DNA from: Macrostomum hystrix
Taxonomy: Eukaryota; Platyhelminthes; Macrostomidae
Assembly (NCBI GenBank): GCA_950097015.1
Contig: CATNEN010000039.1
Coordinates: forward strand, 6,092,501 to 6,156,500
Reading direction: 5' to 3'
DNA length: 64,000 nt
Shown: piece by piece, positions 19,701-34,600 of the stretch
Layout: every line of letters starts with the position of its first letter
How positions within the stretch are numbered: position 1 is the stretch's first letter
Notes under the pieces: model-generated
Told to the model about the DNA's origin: nothing
Databases searched by the model: none
The model's input: only the letters and a program-made list of their open reading frames with translations
Position numbers and translations under genes: made by a program

Positions 19701-22610
19701 TCACAGTTCACTCACTGATCTTCACAGTTCACTCACTGATCTCCCATTCCCAGTTAACTCACTGATCTCCCATTCCCAGTTCACTCACTGATCTCTCATT
19801 CACAATTCACTCACTGATCTCTCATTCACAGTTCACTCACTGATCTCCCATTCACAGTTCACTCACTGATCTCTCATTCACAGTTCACTCACTGATCTCC
19901 CATTCACAGTTCACTCACTGATCTCTCATTCACAGTTCACTCACTGATCTCCCATTCACAGTTCACTCACTGATCTCTCATTCACAGTTCACTCACTGAT
20001 CTCCCATTCACAGTTCACTCACTGATCTCTCATTCACAGTTCACTCACTGATCTCCCATTCACAGTTCACTCACTGATCCCCCATTCACAGTTCACTCAC
20101 TGATCTCTCATTCACAGTTCACTCACTGATCTCCCATTCACAGTTCACTCACTGATCTCTCATTCACAGTTCACTCACTGATCTCCCATTCACAGTTCAC
20201 TCACTGATCTCTCATTCACAGTTCACTCACTGATCTCCCATTCACAGTTCACTCACTGATCTCTCATTCACAGTTCACTCACTGATCTCCCATTCACAGT
20301 TCACTCACTGATCTCTCATTCACAGTTCACTCACTGATCTCCCATTCACAGTTCACTCACTGATCTCCCATTCACAGTTCACTCACTGATCTCTCATTCT
20401 CAATTCACTCACTGATCTCTCATTCACAGTTCACTCACTGATCTCCCATTCACAGTTCACTCACTGATCCCCCATTCACAGTTCACTCACTGATCTCTCA
20501 TTCACAGTTCACTCACTGATCTCCCATTCACAGTTCACTCACTGATCCCCCATTCACAGTTCACTCACTGATCTCTCATTCACAGTTCACTCACTGATCT
20601 CCCATTCACTGTTCACTCACACTCTGCTCTACCGAACTCATCCTCACCCTCTGCTCCACCCTACTCACCCTCCGTTCTACCCTACTCACCCTCCGATCTA
20701 CCCTACTCCGCTCTACCCTACTCACCCTCTGCTCCACTCTACGCACCCTCCACTCTACCCTACCCGCCCTCGGCTCAACCCTGGTCTACCCTACTCAACC
20801 TCCGCTCTACCCTGCAGCCATCTGCCTGGGCTCAATTGTGATCGCCAGTCGTCGTGAGATTGCCAGCTACTCACACTGCGCCGTCATCCACGGCAGTCTA
20901 TTGTTGAGCGACTTCAGCATGCTCGGCGGAGCCTTCAGGCACAACGACAATCTGGAGGAGAGATCAGCAATTGACGACGATGCGGCCGCATTCAGCGGTC
21001 TAGTTGAGATCAGCGGCTACCTGGCACTGTACCGCATCAGTGGATTAGCCACACTTGGCCGGCTGTTCCCCACACTGGCGCTGATCCGCGGCCTCCAGCA
21101 GCTCCAGGGCAGCTCGTTGGTGGCGTACGACCTGCCTCAGCTGCGCAGTCTAGACCTCGCCAGCCTGCGCCTTGTGCTGAAGGGCACCGTCAGGCTAGAG
21201 AACGCGCCACAGCTGTGCCACATTGCCACCGTCAACTGGACAGCTCTGCAGCCTGTGTCGTCGATGCCACCGACGCCTAGCTTCCTGCTGACTGCCAATG
21301 TGGCCGACAGTCAGCGAGGTCTGTGCGAGGGCAGCGTCTGTCCCGGACGGTTCGAAAACACCACTGCCAACCAGCAGCCGAGCCTGACCTATCGGCAGCT
21401 GTGCCGGCATTGCTGGAGTCGGCGGCACTGCCAGACCGACTGTCCGGCGAGTTGCGGCAACGCGGGATGTCGCACTGACTATGCCAGCGCTGCTGTCTGC
21501 TGCCATCGAGAATGCCTTGCCGGTTGTCGAGGACCCAGCGACGCCGACTGCATGGCCTGTCGGGGTCTGCGACACGCTGGCCGGTGCGTGCCGACATGCC
21601 CGGAGGGTCTCGTGGCTGACTCCGCCGGGTTGCGGTGCATCGCGCCCAAGGAGTGCGTCGATCGTGGCGACGAAGACGGCGGTAAGAACTGCATGAGAGC
21701 CTTGACAATCACCTGGTCATTCATATCAGTGACCAGTTTGATGAATGACCAGTTTTATGAGAGTGATCAGTTTGATGAATGACCAGTTTCATGAATGACC
21801 AGTTTGATGAATGACCAGTTTGATGAATGACCAGTTTGATGAATGACCAGTTTGATGAATGACCAGTTTGATGAGAGTGACCAGTTTGATGAATGACCAG
21901 TTTGATGAGAGTGACCAGTTTGATGAGAGTGACCAGTTTGATGAGAGTGACCAGTTTGATGAATGACCAGTTTGATGAATGACCAGTTTGATGAGAGTGA
22001 CCAGTTTGATGAATGACCAGTTTGATGAATGACCAGTTTGATGAATGACCAGTTTGATGAATGACCAGTTTGATGAATGACCAGTTTGATGAGAGTGACC
22101 AGTTTGATGAATGACCAGTTTGATGAGAGTGACCAGTTTGATGAATGACCAGTTTGATGAATGACCAGTTTGATGAGAGTGACCAGTTTGATGAGAGTGA
22201 CCAGTTTGATGAGAGTGACCAGTTTGATGAGAGTGATCAGTTTGATGAGAGTGACCAGTTCGTTAAGAGTGACCAGTTTGATGAGAGTGACCAGTTTGAT
22301 GAGAGTGACCAGTTTGATGAATGACCAGTTTGATGAGAGAGACCAGTTCGTTAAGAGTGACCAGTTTGATGAGAGTGACCAGTTTGATGAATAACCAGTT
22401 TGATGAGAGTGACCAGTTTGATGAGAGTGACCAGTTTGATGAGAGTGACCAGTTTGATGAGAGTGACCAGTTTGAGACACCAGTCAAACCGCACCCCAAA
22501 ACTCACCAGGAGGTCGCCAGTTCGTAGCCACCCGAGGCCAGTGCCTGCCGGCCTGTCCAACAGGCTATCTACCTGAGGCAGCTGATGTCACCAGTGTCTG
22601 CATCCGATGC

Positions 22611-22642
<32 letters not shown>

Positions 22643-25600
22643 CTGCACGCGGCACTGCCCTGGTGTGATCAGCCTGCGCACGGAGGCGGACATTGCAGCT
22701 GTCGGTCGGCTAAATTGCGCTTCGGCCGACGCAATCCATGTCGCTGTATTGGATGGACTCCGTGAGCTTTGGCTTGAGTTGCAAGATTTGGGACCTTGAG
22801 TTGCATTGCCCCTGACTAGCTGTGAGGCCACTGTGTACTTGTCAAAATCTGTCAAGTCCTCAGTAGTGCGAAGAGCTAAAGCCCTGATTTAATTCTTAGA
22901 GCGGCCTCGCAACCCCACAGGGTCAAGGATTAGCGCTTCAGTTTAGCAAGCAGATTTTCTGACTCGAAATTAACAAAATTATTGTCATATCAGTGCTAGG
23001 ATAGAGCTTTAACAGTAGAAATAGCATGTTATTCTCCCATGGGGAAACACCACGGGTGTATTTCGAATATCCGCTGCCTTTTTCACGATAGCTCCAAAAC
23101 TGAATGACCGATATTTCTGAAAGTCCACCAGGTGGATAAAAAAATTCTGCCTTTAACGATGAACTAATTTTCAAAGCCATCTATAGATCAACTAACATTG
23201 ATCTGTATAAAATTCTATGGCGAATCCATGTTCCTTCAATCCATGTTTCCTAGAAACCTGGAATGTCTGCAGACCTTGAATTTTGTCAGGCGGTGAGTTT
23301 TATAAGAGAAATCAGAAACTAATTGCTGGATATGAGAGGCGTATGAGCTTTGGGAGGCCTCTTCCGCCCGTGACATTTTGTATTGTCTGGCCAAAAAACA
23401 GCCCGCATCAGGCAGACTTCTGGGACAGACGAGCTGAGACCCTACTCACCGGGTCCGCCCATTTTCCATTTGGGGCCTCCGCCTTAACTCTCCAGGCTTT
23501 ATATTTCAGTAGATAAGAGCTGAATTGAAAGGTGAAACCGTTGTTAAAGTGATATATGCATTCAGCATTCAGCATTCAGCAATCTGTGATGAGACATCAC
23601 AGATTGGGAGAGATGAGACATCACAGATTGGGAGAGATGAGACATCACAGATTGGGAGAGATGAGACATCACAGATTGGGAGAGATGAGACATCACAGAT
23701 TGGGAGAGATGAGACATCACAGATTGGGAGAGATGAGACATCACAGATTGGGGAGAGATGAGACATCCCAGATTGGGAGAGATGAGACATCACAGATTGG
23801 GAGAGATGAGATATCACAGATTGGGAGAGATGAGACATCACAGATTGGGGAGAGATGAGATATCACAGATTGGGGAGAGATGAGATATCACAGATTGGGG
23901 GGAGAGATGAGATATCACAGATTGGGGAGAGATGAGATATCACAGATTGGGAGAGATGAGACATCACAGATTGGGAGAGATGAGACATCACAGATTGGGA
24001 GAGATGAGACATCACAGATTGGGAGAGATGAGACATCACAGATTGGGGGGAGAGATGAGATATCACAGATTGGGGAGAGATGAGATATCACAGATTGGGA
24101 GAGATGAGACATCACAGATTGGGAGAGATGAGACATCACAGATTGGGAGAGATGAGACATCACAGATTGGGAGAGATGAGACATCACAGATTGGGAGAGA
24201 TGAGACATCACAGATTGGGGAGAGATGAGACATCCCAGATTGGGAGAGATGAGACATCACAGATTGGGAGAGATGAGACATCACAGATTGGGGAGAGATG
24301 AGATATCACAGATTGGGGGGAGAGATGAGATATCACAGATTGGGGAGAGATGAGATATCACAGATTGGGAGAGATGAGACATCACAGATTGGGAGAGATG
24401 AGACATCACAGATTGGGAGAGATGAGACATCCCAGATTGGGAGAGATGAGACATCACAGATTGGGAGAGATGAGACATCACAGATTGGGAGAGATGAGAC
24501 ATCACAGATTGGGGAGAGATGAGACATCCCAGATTGGGAGAGATGAGACATCACAGATTGGGAGAGATGAGACATCACAGATTGGGAGAGATGAGACATC
24601 ACAGATTGGGAGAGATGAGACATCACAGATTGGGAGAGATGAGACATCACAGATTGGGAGAGATGAGACATCACAGATTGGGAGAGATGAGACATCACAG
24701 ATTGGGAGAGATGAGATATCACAGATTGGGAGAGATGAGATATCACAGATTGGGAGAGATGAGATATCACAGATTGGGAGAGATGAGATATCACAGATTG
24801 GGAGAGATGAGACATCACAGATTGGGAGAGATGAGACATCACAGATTGGGGAGAGATGAGACATCCCAGATTGGGAGAGATGAGACATCACAGATTGGGA
24901 GAGATGAGACATCACAGATTGGGAGAGATGAGACATCACAGATTGGGAGAGATGAGACATCACAGATTGGGAGAGATGAGACATCACAGATTGGGAGAGA
25001 TGAGACATCACAGATTGGGAGAGATGAGACATCACAGATTGGGAGAGATGAGATATCACAGATTGGGAGAGATGAGATATCACAGATTGGGGAGAGATGA
25101 GATATCACAGATTGGGAGAGATGAGATATCACAGATTCGGAGAGATGAGACATCACAGATTGGGGGAGATGAGATATCACAGATTGGGAGAGATGAGATA
25201 TCACAGATTGGGAGAGATGAGACATCCCAGATTTGGGAGAGATGAGACATCACAGATTGGGAGAGATGAGACATCACAGATTGGGGAGAGATGAGACATC
25301 CCAGATTGGGAGAGATGAGACGTCACAGATTGGGAGAGATGAGACATCACAGATTGGGAGAGATGAGACATCACAGATTGGGGAGAGATGAGATATCACA
25401 GATTGGGGGGAGAGATGAGATATCACAGATTGGGGAGAGATGAGATATCACAGATTGGGAGAGATGAGACATCACAGATTGGGAGAGATGAGACATCACA
25501 GATTGGGAGAGATGAGACATCACAGATTGGGAGAGATGAGACATCACAGATTGGGAGAGATGAGACATCACAGATTGGGAGAGATGAGACATCACAGATT

Positions 25601-28600
25601 GGGGAGAGATGAGACATCCCAGATTGGGGAGAGATGAGATATCACAGATTGGGAGAGATGAGACATCACAGATTGGGAGAGATGAGACATCACAGATTGG
25701 GGGAGATGAGATATCACAGATTGGGAGAGATGAGACATCACAGATTGGGAGAGATGAGACATCACAGATTGGGAGAGATGAGACATCACAGATTGGGAGA
25801 GATGAGATATCACAGATTGGGAGAGATGAGATATCACAGATTCGGAGAGATGAGACATCACAGATTGGGGGAGATGAGATATCACAGATTGGGAGAGATG
25901 AGATATCACAGATTGGGAGAGATGAGACATCCCAGATTTGGGAGAGATGAGACATCACAGATTGGGAGAGATGAGATATCAGAGATTGGGAGAGATGAGA
26001 TATCACAGATTGGGAGAGATGAGACATCACAGATTGGGAGAGATGAGATATCACAGATTGGGAGAGATGAGATATCACAGATTGGGAGAGATGAGACATC
26101 ACAGATTGGGAGAGATGAGACATCACAGATTGGGAGAGATGAGACATCACAGATTCGGAGAGATGAGACATCACAGATTGGGGGAGATGAGATATCACAG
26201 ATTGGGAGAGATGAGATATCACAGATTCGGAGAGATGAGACATCACAGATTGGGGGAGATGAGATATCACAGATTGGGAGAGATGAGATATCACAGATTG
26301 GGAGAGATGAGACATCCCAGATTTGGGAGAGATGAGACATCACAGATTGGGAGAGATGAGACATCACAGATTGGGGAGAGATGAGATATCACAGATTGGG
26401 AGAGATGAGATATCACAGATTGGGAGAGATGAGACATCACAGATTGGGAGAGATGAGACATCACAGATTGGGAGAGATGAGACATCACAGATTGGGAGAG
26501 ATGAGACATCACAGATTGGGAGAGATGAGATATCACAGATTGGGAGAGATGAGATATCACAGATTGGGAGAGATGAGATATCACAGATTGGGAGAGATGA
26601 GATATCACAGATTGGGAGAGATGAGACATCACAGATTGGGAGAGATGAGACATCACAGATTGGGGAGAGATGAGACATCCCAGATTGGGAGAGATGAGAC
26701 ATCACAGATTGGGAGAGATGAGACATCACAGATTGGGAGAGATGAGATATCACAGATTGGGGAGAGATGAGATATCACAGATTGGGAGAGATGAGATATC
26801 ACAGATTCGGAGAGATGAGACATCACAGATTGGGGGAGATGAGATATCACAGATTGGGAGAGATGAGATATCACAGATTGGGAGAGATGAGACATCCCAG
26901 ATTTGGGAGAGATGAGACATCACAGATTGGGAGAGATGAGACATCACAGATTGGGAGAGATGAGACATCACAGATTGGGAGAGATGAGATATCACAGATT
27001 GGGAGAGATGAGACATCACAGATTGGGAGAGATGAGATATCAGAGATTGGGAGAGATGAGATATCACAGATTGGGAGAGATGAGACATCACAGATTGGGA
27101 GAGATGAGATATCACAGATTGGGAGAGATGAGATATCACAGATTGGGAGAGATGAGACATCACAGATTGGGGAGAGATGAGACATCCCAGATTGGGAGAG
27201 ATGAGACATCACAGATTGGGAGAGATGAGACATCACAGATTGGGAGAGATGAGATATCACAGATTGGGAGAGATGAGATATCACAGATTGGGAGAGATGA
27301 GATATCACAGATTGGGAGAGATGAGACATCACAGATTGGGGAGAGATGAGACATCACAGATTGGGAGAGATGAGATATCACAGATTGGGAGAGATGAGAC
27401 ATCACAGATTGGGAGAGATGAGACATCACAGATTGGGAGAGATGAGACATCACAGATTAGGAGAGATGAGACATCACAGATTGGGAGAGATGAGACATCA
27501 CAGATTGGGAGAGATGAGACATCACAGATTGGGAGAGATGAGACATCACAGATTGGGAGAGATGAGACATCACAGATTGGGAGAGATGAGACATCACAGA
27601 TTGGGAGAGATGAGATATCACAGATTGGGAGAGATGAGACATCACAGATTGGGAGAGATGAGACATCACAGATTGGGAGAGATGAGATATCACAGATTGG
27701 GAGAGATGAGATATCACAGATTGGGAGAAAAATCAAACAAAAAACGCAGCCGATTCTAGACTCACACAGCACGTGACCAAGAGCTCAGACTGACGCAAAC
27801 CCAGTTGGAGGAGGGTGTCCATTCAGATTTTATTGTTGGCGGGCGGTTGTGAGAAGGCAGGGGGGATATTTCCGTTTCCTTCGACTCAAACCCAGCGGAA
27901 GCCACCCTATAGACTGAAGAACATTGTTCTCTTTGCCATGTTCCAAACCGGATGAATCATTCGCTCAGGTAATTATGGAAGGACTGATCTAGCCACATAG
28001 CTAATATTGAGCACAAGGTACTCGTATGTGCTACTCAACTTCGGTACGACGCTCTGCAAAAATGATCGCTTTTTTAGACTCGAAACTAACAGAAAGATAA
28101 TACCACAACACAATAAAATAAAAGAACAAATGAACAAAAAAATAACGAAATTGAACGTTTGTATGCTTCACATTAATTACTTTAGGAAAACTCAAAGATG
28201 CATTGCTTGACTGTTTGTACATTTACCACAGAAATTTTCGCTTCTTTTAATCCTGATTCTTGGAATCCCGATTCTTGGAATCCCGATTCTTGGAATCTCG
28301 ATTCTTGGAATCCCGATTCTTGGAATCCCGATTCTTGGAATCCCGATTCTTGGAATCCCGATTCTTGGAATCCCGATTCTTGGAATCCCGATTCTAGAAA
28401 TCCCGATTCTTGGAATCCCGATTCTTGGAATCCCGATTCTTGGAATCCTGATTATTGGAATCCCGATTCTTGGAATCCCGATTCTTGGAATCCCGATTCT
28501 TGGAATCCCGATTCTTGGAATCCCGATTCTTGGAATCCCGATTCTAGGAATCCCGATTCTTAGAATCCCGATTCTTGGAATCCCGATTCTTGGAATCTAG

Positions 28601-31600
28601 ATTATTGGAATCCCGATTCTTGGAATCCCGATTCTTGGAATCCCGATTCTTGGAATCCCGATTCTTGGAACCCCGATTCTTGGAATCCCGATTCTTGGAA
28701 TCCCGATTCTTGGAATCCCGATTCTTGGAACCCCGATTCTTGGAATCCCGATTCTTGGAATCCCGATTCTTGGAATCCCGATTCTTGGAATCCCGATTCT
28801 TGGAATCCCGATTCTTGGAATCCTGATTCCTGGAATCCTGATTCTTGGAATCCCGATTCTTGGAATCCCGATTCTTGGAATCCCAATTCTTGGTATCCCG
28901 ATTCTTGGAATCCCGATTCTTGGAATCCCGATTCTTGGAATCCCGATTCTTGGAATCCCGATTATTCAAATCCCGATTCTTCCAATCCCGATTCTTGGTA
29001 TCCCGATTCTTGGAATCTCGATTCTTGGAATCCCGATTCTTGGAATCCCGATTCTTCCAATCCCGATTCTTGGAATCCCGATTCTTGGAACCCCGATTCT
29101 TGGAATCCCGATTCTTGGAATCCCGATTATTGGAACCCCGATTCTTGGAATCCCGATTATTGGAATCATGATTCATGGAATCCCGATTCTTGGAATTCTT
29201 GGAATCCCGATTCTTGGAATTCTTGAAATCCCGATTCTTGGAATCCCGATTATTCAAATCCCGATTCTTCCAATCCCGATTCTTGGAATCCCGATTCTTG
29301 GTATCCCGATTCTTGGAATCTCGATTCTTGGAATCCCGGTTCTTGGACTCCCGATTATTCAAATCCCGATTCTTCCAATCCCGATTCTTGGAATCCCGAT
29401 TCTTCTAATCCCGATTCTTGGAATCCCGATTCTTGGAATCCCGATTCTAGGAATCCCGATTCTTGGAATCCCGATTCTTGGAATCCCGATTCTTGGAATC
29501 CCGATTCTTGGAATCCCGATTCTTGGAATCCCGATTCTTGGAATCCCGATTCTTGGAATCCCGATTCTTGGAATCCCGATTCTTGGAATCCCGATTCTTG
29601 GAACCCCGATTCTTGGAATCCCGATTCTTGGTATCCCGATTCTTGGAATCCTGATTATTGGAATCCCGATTCTTGGAATCCCGATTCTTGGAATCCCGAT
29701 TCTTGGAATCCCGATTCTTGGAATCCCGATTCTTGGAACCCCGATTCTTGGAATCCCGATTCTTGGAATCCCGATTCTTGGAATCCCGATTCTTGGAACC
29801 CCGATTCTTGGAATCCCGATTCTTGAAATCCCGATTCTTGGAACCCCGATTCTTGGAATCCCGATTCTTGGAATCCCGATTCTTGGTATCCCGATTCTTG
29901 GAATCTCGATTCTTGGAATCCCGATTCTTGGAATCCCGATTCTTCCAATCCCGATTCTTGGAATCCCGATTCTTGGAACCCCGATTCTTGGAATCCCGAT
30001 TCTTGGAATCCCGATTATTGGAACCCCGATTCTTGGAATCCCGATTATTGGAATCATGATTCATGGAATCCCGATTCTTGGAATTCTTGGAATCCCGATT
30101 CTTGGAATTCTTGAAATCCCGATTCTTGGAATCCCGATTATTCAAATCCCGATTCTTCCAATCCCGATTCTTGGAATCCCGATTCTTGGTATCCCGATTC
30201 TTGGAATCTCGATTCTTGGTATCCCGATTCTTGGAATCCCGGTTCTTGGACTCCCGATTATTCAAATCCCGATTCTTCCAATCCCGATTCTTGGAATCCC
30301 GATTCTTCCAATCCCGATTCTTGGAATCCCGATTCTTGGAATCCCGATTCTTGGAATCCCGATTCTTGGAATCCCGATTCTTGGAATCCCTATTCTTGGA
30401 ATCCCGATTCTTGGAATCCTGATTCTTGGAATCCCGATTCTTGGAATCCCGATTCTTGGAATCCCGATTCTTGGAATCCCGATTATTCAAATCCCGATTC
30501 TTGGAATCCCGATTCTTGGAATCCCGATTCTTGGAATCCCGATTCTTGGAATCCCGATTCTTGGAATCCCGACTCTTGGAATCCCGATTCTTGGAATCCT
30601 GATTCCTGGAATCCTGATTCTTCAAATCCCGATTCTTGGAATCCCGATTCTTGGAATCCCGATTCTTGGAATCCCGATTCTTGGAATCCCGATTCTTGGA
30701 ATCCCGACTCTTGGAATCCCGATTCTTGGAATCCTGATTCCTGGAATCCTGATTCTTGGAATCCCGATTCTTGGAATCCCGATTCTTGGAATCCCGATTC
30801 TTGGTATCCCGATTCTTGGAATCCCGATTCTTGGAATCCCGATTCTTGGAATCCCGATTCTTGGAATCCCGATTATTCAAATCCCGATTCTTCCAATCCC
30901 GATTCTTGGTATCCCGATTCTTGGAATCTCGATTCTTGGAATCCCGATTCTTGGAATCCCGATTCTTCCAATCCCGATTCTTGGAATCCCGATTCTTGGA
31001 ACCCCGATTCTTGGAATCCCGATTATTGGAACCCCGATTCTTGGAATCCCGATTATTGGAATCATGATTCATGGAATCCCGATTCTTGGAATTCTTGGAA
31101 TCCCGATTCTTGGAATTCTTGAAATCCCGATTCTTGGAATCCCGATTATTCAAATCCCGATTCTTTCAATCCCGATTCTTGGAATCCCGATTCTTGGTAT
31201 CCCGATTCTTGGAACCCCGATTCTTGGAATCCCGATTCTTGGTATCCCGATTCTTGGAATCCTGATTATTGGAATCCCGATTCTTGGAATCCCGATTCTT
31301 GGAATCCCGATTCTTGGAATCCCGATTCTTGGAATCCCGATTCTTGGAACCCCGATTCTTGGAATCCCGATTCTTGGAATCCCGATTCTTGGAATCCCGA
31401 TTCTTGGAACCCCGATTCTTGGAATCCCGATTCTTGAAATCCCGATTCTTGGAACCCCGATTCTTGGAATCCCGATTCTTGGAATCCCGATTCTTGGTAT
31501 CCCGATTCTTGGAATCTCGATTCTTGGAATCCCGATTCTTGGAATCCCGATTCTTCCAATCCCGATTCTTGGAATCCCGATTCTTGGAACCCCGATTCTT

Positions 31601-34600
31601 GGAATCCCGATTCTTGGAATCCCGATTATTGGAACCCCGATTCTTGGAATCCCGATTATTGGAATCATGATTCATGGAATCCCGATTCTTGGAATTCTTG
31701 GAATCCCGATTCTTGGAATTCTTGAAATCCCGATTCTTGGAATCCCGATTATTCAAATCCCGATTCTTCCAATCCCGATTCTTGGAATCCCGATTCTTGG
31801 TATCCCGATTCTTGGAATCTCGATTCTTGGTATCCCGATTCTTGGAATCCCGGTTCTTGGACTCCCGATTATTCAAATCCCGATTCTTCCAATCCCGATT
31901 CTTGGAATCCCGATTCTTCCAATCCCGATTCTTGGAATCCCGATTCTTGGAATCCCGATTCTTGGAATCCCGATTCTTGGAATCCCGATTCTTGGAATCC
32001 CTATTCTTGGAATCCCGATTCTTGGAATCCTGATTCTTGGAATCCCGATTCTTGGAATCCCGATTCTTGGAATCCCGATTCTTGGAATCCCGATTATTCA
32101 AATCCCGATTCTTGGAATCCCGATTCTTGGAATCCCGATTCTTGGAATCCCGATTCTTGGAATCCCGATTCTTGGAATCCCGACTCTTGGAATCCCGATT
32201 CTTGGAATCCTGATTCCTGGAATCCTGATTCTTGGAATCCCGATTCTTGGAATCCCGATTCTTGGAATCCCGATTCTTGGTATCCCGATTCTTGGAATCC
32301 CGATTCTTGGAATCCCGATTCTTGGAATCCCGATTCTTGGAATCCCGATTATTCAAATCCCGATTCTTCCAATCCCGATTCTTGGTATCCCGATTCTTGG
32401 AATCTCGATTCTTGGAATCCCGATTCTTCCAATCCCGATTCTTGGAATCCCGATTCTTGGAACCCCGATTCTTGGAATCCCGATTATTGGAACCCCGATT
32501 CTTGGAATCCCGATTATTGGAATCATGATTCATGGAATCCCGATTCTTGGAATTCTTGGAATCCCGATTCTTGGAATTCTTGAAATCCCGATTCTTGGAA
32601 TCCCGATTATTCAAATCCCGATTCTTCCAATCCCGATTCTTGGAATCCCGATTCTTGGTATCCCGATTCTTGGAATCCCGATTCTTGGAATCCCGATTCT
32701 TGGAACCCCGATTCTTGGAATCCCGATTCTTGAAATCCCGATTCTTGGAACCCCGATTCTTGGAATCCCGATTCTTGGAATCCCGATTCTTGGTATCCCG
32801 ATTCTTGGAATCTCGATTCTTGGAATCCCGATTCTTGGAATCCCGATTCTTCCAATCCCGATTCTTGGAATCCCGATTCTTGGAACCCCGATTCTTGGAA
32901 TCCCGATTCTTGGAATCCCGATTATTGGAACCCCGATTCTTGGAATCCCGATAATTGGAATCATGATTCATGGAATCCCGATTCTTGGAATTCTTGGAAT
33001 CCCGATTCTTGGAATTCTTGAAATCCCGATTCTTGGAATCCCGATTATTCAAATCCCGATTCTTCCAATCCCGATTCTTGGAATCCCGATTCTTGGTATC
33101 CCGATTCTTGGAATCTCGATTCTTGGTATCCCGATTCTTGGAATCCCGGTTCTTGGACTCCCGATTATTCAAATCCCGATTCTTCCAATCCCGATTCTTG
33201 GAATCCCGATTCTTCCAATCCCGATTCTTGGAATCCCGATTCTTGGAATCCCGATTCTTGGAATCCCGATTCTTGGAATCCCGATTCTTGGAATCCCTAT
33301 TCTTGGAATCCCGATTCTTGGAATCCTGATTCTTGGAATCCCGATTCTTGGAATCCCGATTCTTGGAATCCCGATTCTTGGAATCCCGATTATTCAAATC
33401 CCGATTCTTGGAATCCCGATTCTTGGAATCCCGATTCTTGGAATCCCGATTCTTGGAATCCCGATTCTTGGAATCCCGACTCTTGGAATCCCGATTCTTG
33501 GAATCCTGATTCCTGGAATCCTGATTCTTCAAATCCCGATTCTTGGAATCCCGATTCTTGGAATCCCGATTCTTGGAATCCCGATTCTTGGAATCCCGAT
33601 TCTTGGAATCCCGACTCTTGGAATCCCGATTCTTGGAATCCTGATTCCTGGAATCCTGATTCTTGGAATCCCGATTCTTGGAATCCCGATTCTTGGAATC
33701 CCGATTCTTGGTATCCCGATTCTTGGAATCCCGATTCTTGGAATCCCGATTCTTGGAATCCCGATTCTTGGAATCCCGATTATTCAAATCCCGATTCTTC
33801 CAATCCCGATTCTTGGTATCCCGATTCTTGGAATCTCGATTCTTGGAATCCCGATTCTTGGAATCCCGATTCTTCCAATCCCGATTCTTGGAATCCCGAT
33901 TCTTGGAACCCCGATTCTTGGAATCCCGATTATTGGAACCCCGATTCTTGGAATCCCGATTATTGGAATCATGATTCATGGAATCCCGATTCTTGGAATT
34001 CTTGGAATCCCGATTCTTGGAATTCTTGAAATCCCGATTCTTGGAATCCCGATTATTCAAATCCCGATTCTTTCAATCCCGATTCTTGGAATCCCGATTC
34101 TTGGTATCCCGATTCTTGGAACCCCGATTCTTGGAATCCCGATTCTTGGTATCCCGATTCTTGGAATCCTGATTATTGGAATCCCGATTCTTGGAATCCC
34201 GATTCTTGGAATCCCGATTCTTGGAATCCCGATTCTTGGAATCCCGATTCTTGGAACCCCGATTCTTGGAATCCCGATTCTTGGAATCCCGATTCTTGGA
34301 ATCCCGATTCTTGGAACCCCGATTCTTGGAATCCCGATTCTTGAAATCCCGATTCTTGGAACCCCGATTCTTGGAATCCCGATTCTTGGAATCCTGATTC
34401 TTGGAATCCCGATTCTTGGAATCCCGATTCTTGGAATCCCGATTCTTGGAATCCCGATTATTCAAATCCCGATTCTTGGAATCCCGATTCTTGGAATCCC
34501 GATTCTTGGAATCCCGATTCTTGGAATCCCGATTCTTGGAATCCCGACTCTTGGAATCCCGATTCTTGGAATCCTGATTCCTGGAATCCTGATTCTTGGA

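Noticed and set aside
21767-22480. 237-codon frame of HQTGHS repeats
   Set aside because: A translation of the 16/18-bp intron 2 array.
23578-27730. A satellite centromere or rDNA spacer
   Set aside because: It is bounded by exons of one gene and the unit differs from the neighbouring arrays, so it is an intronic minisatellite.
31166-34060. 964-codon minus-strand frame of repeated KNRDS, with others of 829, 573, 568 and 336 codons
   Set aside because: The same 15-bp array read on the other strand. All frames open together, which real coding sequence does not do.
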